From assembly GCF_947036865.1 (NCBI RefSeq), contig NZ_CAMQSF010000017.1, forward strand, positions 1 to 64,000: a DNA stretch of 64,000 nt. The letters run 5' to 3'. The notes under the pieces were generated by a model. The model was not told the origin of the DNA. It saw nothing but the letters and a program-made list of their open reading frames with translations, and searched no databases. This stretch comes from an uncultured Caulobacter sp. (GTDB lineage Bacteria; Pseudomonadota; Alphaproteobacteria; Caulobacterales; Caulobacteraceae). Shown here one piece after another: positions 1-7,295 of this stretch; position 1 is the stretch's first letter, and every line of letters begins with the position of its first letter. The translations under genes and the position numbers were made by a program.

Positions 1-222
1 GGCGCGTTCAGCCGGGGCGGCGCTCGGGGGCCTGGCGATCGCGGCCGGCGGCGGCCGGCGGCGCTCGGGATCGGGCGACGCCTCCGGGCGCTCCAGAGAC
101 ACGATGATGGCCGGCGGCGGGGTCGGCGGGGGTCCCGGATCCAGGTCCAACACGAGCAGCACGACGAGCAGCGCGTGGACCGCCACCGAGCCCAGCACGA
201 CTCCCCAACGCGATCGCCGCAC
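1..222 (-). CDS. TonB-like energy transducer, N-terminal fragment (runs off left edge)
   Basis: Not in the ORF track because the start is GTG (222-220) and the window edge cuts the gene. The visible 74 codons read a short basic start (VRRSRWG), one hydrophobic segment (about residues 8-23, VVLGSVAVHALLVVLLVL), then a proline-rich stretch with PPPTPPP and RRRPPPAA. A signal anchor followed by a Pro-rich periplasmic spacer is the N-terminal layout of TonB-family proteins, which couple the inner-membrane proton gradient to outer-membrane receptors. The C-terminal TonB domain would lie outside the window, so the family is inferred from layout only. The track ORF at 8-208 is a shadow in another frame. 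Confidence 0.6.
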   Translation of the reverse strand, partial: MRRSRWGVVLGSVAVHALLVVLLVLDLDPGPPPTPPPAIIVSLERPEASPDPERRRPPPAAIARPPSAAPAERA

Positions 223-313
223 CGCCCGCCCCTCTAAACCCCCGGTCGCGGCACTAGCGCGGAGGTCGATGGCGGAAGTCGGACCGAAACGTGGCCTTTA
301 GCGGCGCCGCGCG

Positions 314-664
314 TCAGGCCTGGCCCAATTGCTTGATCACCCGGGCCAGCTGGCGCGGGTCGATCGGCTTGGACAGGATGGGCGCGTCTCGCAGGTCCGG
401 CCGCACGCCCTGGTCGCCATAGCCGGTGACGAAAGCGAAGGGCACGCCGCGCGCGCGCAGGACCTCGGCGGTCTCGAACGAGGTCTCGCCGTCGCCGAGA
501 TTGACGTCCAACAGGGCGATATCGAACTGCTCGGCCTTGGCGGCGGCCAAGGCCTCGCCCGCCGACGCGGCCGGCCCGACGATCTCGCAGCCCATATCGA
601 ACAGCAGGTCCTCGACCAGCATGGCCACGAACAGCTCGTCCTCGACGACGAGGATCCGCCTTAT
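314..664 (-). CDS. Single-domain response regulator (receiver), start codon unclear
   Basis: About 116 residues forming one receiver domain: ILVVEDE acidic pocket at the N-terminus, phospho-acceptor Asp in ALLDVNLG, and conserved Lys in LSKPI. No output domain follows, so it probably acts through protein contacts or as a phosphate sink for the kinase just upstream on the same strand. The kinase stop TGA (668-666) overlaps the start region. In this frame the only codon near the expected start is ATA (664-662). The nearest ordinary start is TTG at 775, which would add a 37-residue tail out of frame inside the kinase gene. The track ORF from 850 is mostly kinase shadow. The coding assignment is sure; the start is not. 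Confidence 0.85.
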   Translation of the reverse strand: MRRILVVEDELFVAMLVEDLLFDMGCEIVGPAASAGEALAAAKAEQFDIALLDVNLGDGETSFETAEVLRARGVPFAFVTGYGDQGVRPDLRDAPILSKPIDPRQLARVIKQLGQA

Positions 665-665
665 T

Positions 666-1715
666 TCAGGCCGCGCCTCGGATGAACCGGTTCGACTCCC
701 CGGTTCGTCCCAACTGCGCGTTGATCTCGCAGACGAGGCCGGAAGCCAGGTAGTCGAGCGTGACGGCGCCGCCAAGCTCTCGGGCCAGGCCTCCGGTAAT
801 GAGACGGCTGCCAAAGCCCTGGCGACTGGGGGGCGAAACAACAGGCCCATCGGTTTCTTCCCACTTCAGATGCAGCACCTCGCCCGTCTCGCCCTTGATC
901 CGCCGCCAGGTGAGCAGCACCCGGCCGACCTCGTTGGAGAGCGCGCCATATTTCGCCGCGTTCGTCATCAATTCGTGCAGCGCCATCGACAAGGCCAGCG
1001 TCGCCTTCGGCGCCAGGCGCACCGCGGGACCGTCGAGCACGAAGCGCCCGGGCTCGCCGTGCGCCGAGACCACCGCGTCGACGATGTCGACAAGCTCCGC
1101 GCCGTCCCAGCTCTCGCGCGTCAGAATGTCGTGGCCTCGCGCCAGGGCCAGCAGGCGGATGGTCAGGTTCTCGCGCGCATCCTCCAGCCCTTCCGCGTTG
1201 CGGAGGGTCTGTCCGGCGACCGACTGGACCGTGGCCAGGGTGTTCTTCACCCGGTGATTCAGCTCGTTGATCATCAGGCGCTGCAACTCGTCGGCCCGCT
1301 TGCGCGCGGTGACGTCGCGCATCACGCCGGTGAAGAAGCGCTTGCCGTTCTCGCGCCACTCGGCGATCGAGAGCTCCAGCGGAAAGGTGGAGCCGTCGCT
1401 ACGGCGGCCATTGACCTCGCGACCGATCCCGATGATCCGGCGCTCGCCCGTCTGGCGATAGCGCTCGAGATAGGCGTCATGCTCGCCGTGATAGGGCTCG
1501 GGCATCAGCCGGTTGACGTTTTGGCCGACCATCTCGGCGGCCGCATAGCCAAACAATCGCTCGGCGGCGGGGTTGAAGGCCGCGATACGGCCCGACTCGT
1601 CGATGACCACGATAGCGTCGACGGCGGTATCGACGATGGCCCTGTACCGGGCGTCCGACGCGGCCGACTTGGACGCGCCTCGCCCGCCTTCGGTCGTCTT
1701 ACGCGCTCCCGCCAT
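666..1715 (-). CDS. PAS-HWE family sensor histidine kinase
   Basis: 349 residues. A PAS domain (about 25-140, YRAIVDTAVDAIVVIDESG) is followed by an HWE-type kinase: phosphorylated His in NELNHRVKNTLATVQ, ATP-binding N-box HELMTNAAKYGALS, the WxE motif (LKWEET), and a GFGSRLI glycine loop. HWE kinases pass phosphate to stand-alone receivers, and one follows directly on the same strand. I chose the ATG at 1715, not the track start GTG at 1772, because a GGAG Shine-Dalgarno lies 6 bases upstream. No membrane segment is visible, so it is probably a cytoplasmic sensor; the ligand cannot be told from sequence. Confidence 0.92.
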   Translation of the reverse strand: MAGARKTTEGGRGASKSAASDARYRAIVDTAVDAIVVIDESGRIAAFNPAAERLFGYAAAEMVGQNVNRLMPEPYHGEHDAYLERYRQTGERRIIGIGREVNGRRSDGSTFPLELSIAEWRENGKRFFTGVMRDVTARKRADELQRLMINELNHRVKNTLATVQSVAGQTLRNAEGLEDARENLTIRLLALARGHDILTRESWDGAELVDIVDAVVSAHGEPGRFVLDGPAVRLAPKATLALSMALHELMTNAAKYGALSNEVGRVLLTWRRIKGETGEVLHLKWEETDGPVVSPPSRQGFGSRLITGGLARELGGAVTLDYLASGLVCEINAQLGRTGESNRFIRGAA

Positions 1716-1834
1716 CAACGACTCCGGCCTTCCCTGACTCGGACCGTATCGCCGAACCCACGCGTTGGCCACTCATTCCGGCCCACTCCGCCTATCGGGA
1801 GTTGAGTCCGCTTCCCCACCTTGGGGACACAACG

Positions 1835-1866
1835 AAAAAGGGAGCCGCGAGCACGGCTCCCCTTCG
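1835..1866 (-). terminator. Rho-independent terminator of the DUF4167 gene
   Basis: Read on the minus strand, an 8-bp stem GGGAGCCG / CGGCTCCC with a short loop is followed by five T residues. It lies 23 bases past the stop of the DUF4167 gene and before the kinase gene, so it separates the two units. Confidence 0.8.
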
Positions 1867-1888
1867 CTGATCGACCGATGTCGGACGA

Positions 1889-2965
1889 TCAGGCCTCTTC
1901 GGATTCCGAACCGGCCGGAGCGCCCTCGCCCGCCTCGAAGCTGCGCGGCGCGCGGCGGCGACGGGGCTTCTTGACCTCTTCGGCTTCCGGCGGGGCGGAC
2001 GGCGCCTCGGCGGCCGGCGCGGCTTCGGCGGCGCGTTCGGTCTTGCGGCCCAGGAAGGCGGGGGCATGGCTGACGGCGCCGTCCTGGCCGCGCAGCATCG
2101 GCGAGCTCTCGGCCGGCGCCTCGGCGGTCAGGGGCGAGGCTTCCGGCTCGATCACGGCCAGCGGGTCGCGGTCGCCGCGCGGTTGCCAGTCACGGTCCCG
2201 GTCGCGGTTGCGGTCGCGATTGCGGCGGCGGCCCTCGCGGAACTCGCCGCCTTCGCCCTGGAAGCCGCCCTGCGGCTGATCGCCTTCGGCGGCCGGGCGG
2301 TCGTCGCGCGGACGCTCCTCGCGCGGACGATCGTCGCGGTCGCGGAAACGATCTTCGCGGGGCCGGTCGTCGCGCGGGCGATCGTCCCGGGGGCGATCGT
2401 CGCGATTGCGGTCGCGGTCGTCGCGGTCGCGCCAGCGGTCGCGGCGGCCTTCGCCGTCGCGGTTGTCGCGGTTGCGATCACGGTCGCGGTTCTCGAAGTT
2501 GCGGTCGCGATCGCGATCGCGGTTGCGGTCGCGGGTCTCGAAGCGGTCGCGGCGCGGTTCGCCGCCCTCGCCCTCGCCGCCCTCGCCCTGGCTCTCGGCC
2601 GGCGTCTCGGCGACTTCGGGCTCCTCCGGCGGCTCGGCCTCGAAGTCGATCTCGTAGGCCGCGTAGGCGTCCTTGCCGATGATGTCGGCCACCGGCCGAT
2701 TCGGCTGGATGGCCCGCAGGACGCGGAAATAGTGCTCGGCGTGCTGCAGATAGTTCTCGGCCAGAACCCGGTCGCCCGACGAGGCGGCGTCGCGCGCCAG
2801 CTGCTGGTACTTCTCGTAGACGCTCTGGGCCGCGCCGCGAACCTTGACGCCCTCGGGGCCGTTCGAGTCGAACGCGCGGTTGGCGTTGTGCTGCTGAGGC
2901 TTGCCGCCATTGCCGCCGCGATTGTTGCGACCGCGCTGGCGCTTCATGCCTTTGAAATCTCTCAT
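1889..2965 (-). CDS. DUF4167 domain protein with long Arg/Asp/Asn-rich disordered tail
   Basis: 358 residues from ATG 2965, preceded by a purine-rich AGAAGAGA ribosome site; the track start at 3184 is an upstream extension. The N-terminal 90 or so residues carry the DUF4167 pattern (MKRQRGRNNRG, then SVYEKYQQLARDAASSGD and AENYLQHAEHYFRV). An acidic stretch follows, then about 100 residues made almost wholly of R, D, N and E (RDRNRDRDRDRN, DDRPRDDRPRDDRP), and a basic KKPRRRRAPRSF tail. DUF4167 typically sits next to prmC in alphaproteobacteria, as here. The composition suggests RNA or ribosome association, which is inference; no function is established from sequence. The 256 bases upstream (2966-3221) hold no gene I can support. 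Confidence 0.93.
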   Translation of the reverse strand: MRDFKGMKRQRGRNNRGGNGGKPQQHNANRAFDSNGPEGVKVRGAAQSVYEKYQQLARDAASSGDRVLAENYLQHAEHYFRVLRAIQPNRPVADIIGKDAYAAYEIDFEAEPPEEPEVAETPAESQGEGGEGEGGEPRRDRFETRDRNRDRDRDRNFENRDRDRNRDNRDGEGRRDRWRDRDDRDRNRDDRPRDDRPRDDRPREDRFRDRDDRPREERPRDDRPAAEGDQPQGGFQGEGGEFREGRRRNRDRNRDRDRDWQPRGDRDPLAVIEPEASPLTAEAPAESSPMLRGQDGAVSHAPAFLGRKTERAAEAAPAAEAPSAPPEAEEVKKPRRRRAPRSFEAGEGAPAGSESEEA

Positions 2966-3221
2966 GTTCTCTTCTGAACCTGTCCGGAGGTCAGTCTTGC
3001 GCTGGCGCGTCCGGCCTTGCTGGTCTCTGGGCGGGTCCAACCCTGGGTGCGTTTCAGAGACACTGGTTTCCGTAGAGCCCCCGCCCTGCTCTTGCGGCGC
3101 GGCCATCGGCGAACCGAGCGCGCCTGCCAGGGGAGCCTCGCCAGCGCCCGACGCCTTCGCGTCAAAGCTGGCTTTTCCCGTCACCCGGCGATCTGGAAGG
3201 AGACAGGACTCGTCTAGCGGT

Positions 3222-4091
3222 TCACGCCCCGGTTTCCAAGGGATTTTTCACCCCGGTCACCACGCGGTCGTGCGTCGACAGGTCCTTGACCGTCCGAACC
3301 CCCTGCGCGCCCGCCTCGCGGAACAGCGCCTCGACGGCCTGGGACTGGTCGTAGCCGATCTCGACGGCGAACATGCCGCCGGCCTTCAGCACGCGCAGGA
3401 TCTCCGGCGCCAGCAGCCTATAGGCGTCCAGCCCGTCGGGGCCGCCGTCCAGGGCGAAGCGCGGCTCGTGGTCGCGAACCTCGGGCTCCAGGGTATCGAT
3501 CACCGCCGTCGGGATGTAGGGCGGGTTGGAGACCACCAGATCGAAGCTCGCGTCGGCCAGGCCCGCCGTCCAGTCGCCGTGCAGGAAGGCGGCGCGATTG
3601 TTCAGGTCGAGATTGGCGGCGTTGTCGCGCGCCACGGCCAGGGCCTCGGACGAGGCGTCGACGCCCAGCCCCTTGGCCGCCGGCCGCTCGGCCAGCACCG
3701 CCAGGAGGATCGTGCCCGAGCCGACGCCCAGGTCCAGCATCGAGAAGGCCATGTTTTCCGGATAGGCCTTCAGCACCTCGTCGACGATGACCTCGGTCTC
3801 GGGGCGCGGGGTCAGGACGTTCTTGTTCACCTGCAGCAGGATCTTCCAGAAGCCCTTGCGGCCGATGATGTGGCTGACCGGCTCGCGGCGCTCGCGGCGC
3901 GTCAGGAACTGGTCGAGCGTCGCCTCCTGCTCGGCGGTCAGGTCGCGATAGGGATCGGTGACGATCTCGGTGCGGGTGACATTGGCGGCCACCTCCAACA
4001 GCAGCCGGGCGTCGATCGAGGGCTGATCGATGCCGACGGCCTTCAGGCGATCCTTGGCGGCGGTCCAGGCTTTGACGAGGGTCAGGGTCAT
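3222..4091 (-). CDS. prmC: Release factor glutamine methyltransferase PrmC (HemK)
   Basis: 289 residues, usual length. It methylates the GGQ glutamine of peptide-chain release factors using S-adenosylmethionine. The helical N-terminal substrate domain (1-95) ends in EPVSHIIGRKGFW; the Rossmann methyltransferase domain has the SAM loop LDLGVGSGTILLAVL and the diagnostic NPPY motif (VVSNPPYIP). It is followed by the DUF4167 gene in the usual order, but its substrate gene prfA, normally the immediate neighbour, is 9.3 kb away in opposite orientation. Confidence 0.97.
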   Translation of the reverse strand: MTLTLVKAWTAAKDRLKAVGIDQPSIDARLLLEVAANVTRTEIVTDPYRDLTAEQEATLDQFLTRRERREPVSHIIGRKGFWKILLQVNKNVLTPRPETEVIVDEVLKAYPENMAFSMLDLGVGSGTILLAVLAERPAAKGLGVDASSEALAVARDNAANLDLNNRAAFLHGDWTAGLADASFDLVVSNPPYIPTAVIDTLEPEVRDHEPRFALDGGPDGLDAYRLLAPEILRVLKAGGMFAVEIGYDQSQAVEALFREAGAQGVRTVKDLSTHDRVVTGVKNPLETGA

Positions 4092-4139
4092 GGGCCGGCA
4101 TTTAGCGCGTCGCGCGCCGGGAGGCGAGATTGAATGAGG

Positions 4140-4154
4140 TACCAGATTTTGGTA
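4140..4154. promoter_or_regulatory. Inverted repeat upstream of parDE (probable autoregulatory operator)
   Basis: TACCA-GATTT-TGGTA is a perfect 5-bp inverted repeat with a 5-base centre, ending 23 bases before the parD start. ParD-type antitoxins bind inverted repeats in their own promoters, so this is the best operator candidate. Function is inferred from position. Confidence 0.5.
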
Positions 4155-4177
4155 AATCGGATCATTCGGAGCGCGTC

Positions 4178-4429
4178 ATGAGTAAGAACACCTCGATCGT
4201 GCTCAGCGAGCACTTTCAGGCCTTCATCGCCGAGCAGGTCGAGAAGGGCCGCTACGGCTCCGCGAGCGAGGTGGTTCGGGCGGGCTTGCGATTGCTGGAA
4301 GACCGCGAAGCGCGGCTGGCCCGGCTGCGCGCGGCGCTCATCGAGGGCGAACAAAGCGGTGTCGCCGAGGCCTTCGATATCGGCGCCTTTATTGCTGAAC
4401 GCGCAAAGGAAGAAGGCATTGAGGAGTGA
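4178..4429 (+). CDS. parD: ParD-family antitoxin
   Basis: 83 residues from ATG 4178; the track start at 4130 lies in the promoter and operator. The N-terminus (NTSIVLSEHFQAFIAEQV) matches the ribbon-helix-helix DNA-binding fold of ParD, followed by GRYGSASEVVRAGLRLLE and a charged C-terminal helix that would cover the toxin. The stop overlaps the GTG of the downstream toxin (GTGA), the usual translational coupling. The length is typical of ParD. It should repress its own operon together with ParE. Confidence 0.93.
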   Translation: MSKNTSIVLSEHFQAFIAEQVEKGRYGSASEVVRAGLRLLEDREARLARLRAALIEGEQSGVAEAFDIGAFIAERAKEEGIEE

Positions 4430-4719
4430 GCGCTTATCGGCTCAAGCCAAGGGCTAAGCGCGACCTCGATGAAATCTGGATCTACTCCAAGGCCAAGTGG
4501 GGGCCGCGACGCGCGCTCGCTTATCTGCGGGATATCGAAGCCACGATCATGATGATCGCAAGAAACCCGGACCTTGGCCCCATCAACGACGCTCTACCAG
4601 ACGGTTACCGACAACGCAGCGCCGGGTCGCATCTTGTTTTCTATCGACGGCGGGACGGCTTCATAGAGGTCGTTCGGATACTGCATCGGAATGTGGACTT
4701 CGACAGCCACCTGCCCTGA
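4426..4719 (+). CDS. parE: ParE-family toxin
   Basis: 97 residues, GTG start overlapping the parD stop. The pattern YRLKPRAKRDLDEIWIYS, the central RNPDLG and the C-terminal VVRILHRNVDFDSHLP are those of the RelE/ParE fold. Most characterised ParE proteins inhibit DNA gyrase; the target here is not shown by sequence. It is paired with parD in one operon. The conserved C-terminal R/H/D residues are present, so the toxin looks intact. Confidence 0.92.
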   Translation: MSAYRLKPRAKRDLDEIWIYSKAKWGPRRALAYLRDIEATIMMIARNPDLGPINDALPDGYRQRSAGSHLVFYRRRDGFIEVVRILHRNVDFDSHLP

Positions 4720-4789
4720 CGACCTTTGCGTCGAACGCTCCGGGAACGCCGCCCGCCTGACCGGGTTTCCTGGCCAGGAGGGCGTAACC

Positions 4790-6004
4790 ATGGCCGACGC
4801 GAAGAGGCGTCCGATCCTGACTTGGCTGAAGTCCCGGCCCTATCACCTGGCGCCGTGGATCGTGCTGCTGGCGGCCGCGCCGCTGGTGCTGCCGCGCAAG
4901 AAGACGGCCGAGACCCGCATCGTCGATCCGCCGGGTCTTTCCGAGGACCGCCGCATGCCGCCGGCGGAATTCGACACCGCCGAGCCCCTGCGCGGCCGGG
5001 CGGCGCGTCATCCCGTGGCCATCCCGCCGCTGGGCTGGCGCGACATCGCCTGGCGCACGGCGCGGGAGATCAGCGTCGATCGCCTGCCCGCCGTCGCCGG
5101 GGGCGTCACCTTCTACACCCTGCTGGCCCTGATCCCGGCCATCGGCGCCTTCGTCTCGCTCTACGGTCTGGTCGCCGATGTCGGCGAGGTCGAAAAGCAG
5201 CTGCGTGGCATGGCGCTGGTCTTTCCGCCCAGCGTCATCCAGATCGTCGGCGAACAGATGACCCGGCTGGCCGAGCAGAAGAGCGGCAAGCTGGGCGTGG
5301 CGTTCCTGATCAGCCTGCTGCTCTCGGTGTGGAGCGCCAACGCCAGCATGCGCGCCCTCTTCGACGGGCTGAACGTGGCCTATGACGAGACGGAAAAGCG
5401 GCCGCTGGCCCCGCGCATCCTGCTGACCTACGGCTTTACCCTGTGCGCGTTGATCTACGCCGCCGCGGTGGCGGGCGTGCTGATCGCCACGCCCGTCCTG
5501 CTGAAGCTCGCGCGGCTGTCGGCGCTGGAGCCGCTGCTCGCGCCGGTGCGCTGGCTGACCGTGATGGCCATGACCGCGTTCGCCTTCGCCGTGCTCTATC
5601 GCTTCGGCCCCAGCCGCGCCCGCGCCCGCTGGCGCTGGGTCTGGATGGGGGCGGTGTTCGGCGCGGCGGCCTGGCTTCTGGGGTCGCTGGGCTTTTCGGT
5701 CTATGTCAATAACATCGCCCATTACGACGTTGCCTATGGCCCGCTGGGCGCGGTGATCGCCTTCATGGTCTGGGTCTGGTTCTCGATCATGGCCATCCTG
5801 GTCGGCGCCGAGCTGAACGCCGAGATCGAGCACCAGACCGCCGTCGACTCCACCACCGGCCCGGAGCAGCCGATGGGCGCGCGCGGCGCGGCCATGGCCG
5901 ACACGGTGGGGCTCGCCTTCGATCCCTGGGAAATGCTGCGACGCGAGGCCAAGGGCGTGCGACGCCTGGCCGGCGCGGCCTGGCGGCGGGCGCGCGGCCG
6001 GTGA
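4790..6004 (+). CDS. YihY/BrkB-family inner-membrane protein
   Basis: 404 residues from ATG 4790 with AGGAGGGC upstream; the earlier track start at 4691 runs back through parE. An extended N-terminal part of about 85 residues with one hydrophobic stretch precedes the family core, which begins DRLPAVAGGVTFYTLLALIPAIGAF and contains about six membrane segments. AHYDVAYGPLGAVIAFMVWVWFS and the LVGAELNAEIEHQT end are family hallmarks. The proteins were once called ribonuclease BN by mistake; the transport or structural role is unknown. Confidence 0.92.
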   Translation: MADAKRRPILTWLKSRPYHLAPWIVLLAAAPLVLPRKKTAETRIVDPPGLSEDRRMPPAEFDTAEPLRGRAARHPVAIPPLGWRDIAWRTAREISVDRLPAVAGGVTFYTLLALIPAIGAFVSLYGLVADVGEVEKQLRGMALVFPPSVIQIVGEQMTRLAEQKSGKLGVAFLISLLLSVWSANASMRALFDGLNVAYDETEKRPLAPRILLTYGFTLCALIYAAAVAGVLIATPVLLKLARLSALEPLLAPVRWLTVMAMTAFAFAVLYRFGPSRARARWRWVWMGAVFGAAAWLLGSLGFSVYVNNIAHYDVAYGPLGAVIAFMVWVWFSIMAILVGAELNAEIEHQTAVDSTTGPEQPMGARGAAMADTVGLAFDPWEMLRREAKGVRRLAGAAWRRARGR

Positions 6005-6090
6005 ACATTGTTCGGCTTGACGGCCGGAATCGGCTTGTCGGCGCCGACCACCGTTCCTAGCTTCCGGCCGCCCGCCCGCGAGGAAGCCTC

Positions 6091-6618
6091 ATGCCGCTGC
6101 CGACCGCCTACAAGGACGACGAACTCGCCGACATCGCGGCCCTGGTGAACTCGGCCTATCGCGGCGAACTGGCGACCAAGGGCTGGACCAGCGAAAGCTA
6201 TCTGCTCGGCGGTCAGCGCACGGACGAGGAGACCCTTCGCGCCGACCTCGCCGCCGCGCCCGGCGCGACCATCCTGACCTTCCGCGACGCCCCCGGCGAA
6301 AAACCCCATGCCTGCGCCTGGCTGGAGCCGGCGGGCGACGACGCCTGGTACGTCGGCATGGTCACGGTCTCGCCGCTGCGCCAGGACGGCGGCCTGGGCC
6401 GCGCCATGCTCGAAGCCTGCGAGGCCCACGCCAAGGCGCGCGGCGGCAAGACGATGCGCATGACCGTCATCTCGGTCCGCGACACCCTGATCGCCTGGTA
6501 CCAGCGTCGCGGCTATCGCCTGACCGGCGAGACCCAGCCCTTCCCCTATGGCGACGAGCGCTTCGGCGTGCCCCAGCGCGACGACCTGACCTTCGTGGTG
6601 ATGGAAAAGGCGCTTTAG
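6091..6618 (+). CDS. GNAT-family N-acetyltransferase
   Basis: 175 residues. The acetyl-CoA binding signature is visible as VGMVTVSPLRQDGGLGRAML (about 90-110), followed by EACEAHAKARGGKTMRMTVI and a C-terminal WYQRRGYRLTGE, all typical GNAT elements. The acceptor is unknown. The YihY gene lies 86 bases upstream on the same strand, so it may be a single unit or separately transcribed. Confidence 0.92.
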   Translation: MPLPTAYKDDELADIAALVNSAYRGELATKGWTSESYLLGGQRTDEETLRADLAAAPGATILTFRDAPGEKPHACAWLEPAGDDAWYVGMVTVSPLRQDGGLGRAMLEACEAHAKARGGKTMRMTVISVRDTLIAWYQRRGYRLTGETQPFPYGDERFGVPQRDDLTFVVMEKAL

Positions 6619-6653
6619 GCGGGTACAATCAACAACGGACGCGCCGCTCCCCG

Positions 6654-7016
6654 TCAGCCTATGATTTGCTCAAGGGCCTGACGCAAAGCTTGCTGATCCT
6701 CGGCTTTAAGGACGCCTAGGCTACGGATCAACAAGCGTTGTTCGAGGGTGGCTATAACGGGCTTCACCGCGGAGGGCTTAAGAAGACCTGCCGCTTGCCA
6801 GTGTCTCAGCCACACCTCCCCAACAAGCGGTGTAGGTCTGAGCTGGCTCGTGATCGCCATCATGATCACATCGGGCCGCTCGATGTTGTAGGCGCGACTA
6901 GAGACGACCACCGCCGGTCGCTGCTTGGAAGCCGCCTGACTGGTAAAGGGGAACGGGACGAGGACGACGTGTGCGAAGTCGAGGGAAGCGACCTCAGAGA
7001 TCATCGTAGACGTCAT
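6654..7016 (-). CDS. PemK/MazF-like toxin
   Basis: About 120 residues (an internal ATG at 7004 is equally possible). The start LDFAHVVLVPFPFTSQAASKQ followed by RPAVVVSS matches the PemK/MazF pattern of a strand-rich endoribonuclease fold, and PVIATLEQRLLIRSLGVL resembles the family C-terminus. The family cleaves mRNA at short sequences. Its start overlaps the end of the upstream small gene, which is the likely antitoxin. The family call rests on the N-terminal motif. Confidence 0.8.
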   Translation of the reverse strand: MTSTMISEVASLDFAHVVLVPFPFTSQAASKQRPAVVVSSRAYNIERPDVIMMAITSQLRPTPLVGEVWLRHWQAAGLLKPSAVKPVIATLEQRLLIRSLGVLKAEDQQALRQALEQIIG

Positions 7017-7191
7017 CCTCGGGGTTGCTCCACACCTCGGCGAAGGCGGGACCGCTGGCCGCCATCGCCGCGCGCGTGATCGCGCGATCCTGATCGCGCT
7101 GGTGGATGAAATCCACGAAGTCCTCCACTTCGGACAGGCGTTCCGAAGGCAGGGCGTTAATCTTCTCTATCAGGGCCCGGTTAGCGGCCAT
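6994..7191 (-). CDS. Small antitoxin-like protein paired with the MazF-like toxin
   Basis: 65 residues from ATG 7191; the long track ORF 6994-7656 is only real at this end. The pattern LIEKINALPSERLSEVEDFVDFIHQRDQ resembles DUF2281-type small proteins often found before PIN or MazF toxins, with an acidic tail (NPEDDVYDDL). It overlaps the toxin start by up to 23 bases, so the two are translationally linked. The role is inferred from size and arrangement. Confidence 0.75.
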   Translation of the reverse strand: MAANRALIEKINALPSERLSEVEDFVDFIHQRDQDRAITRAAMAASGPAFAEVWSNPEDDVYDDL

Positions 7192-7295
7192 GGGGACTCC
7201 TATTGGCGTCACCCGGACAGCATAGCGCCGATTGCGTCGACCGTCTTGCCTCGAGCCGGGGTGCGCACCTTGACGCCTGGGGGCCGGAAATTCCC

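Noticed and set aside
8-208. 66-aa minus ORF at the left edge
   Set aside because: The TonB-like frame (GTG 222) has a coherent membrane segment and Pro-rich spacer; this ORF is its shadow.
2190-2580. CRISPR or DNA repeat array in GCGGTC tract
   Set aside because: It is the coding sequence of the RDRN-rich DUF4167 tail; no regular repeat and spacer pattern.
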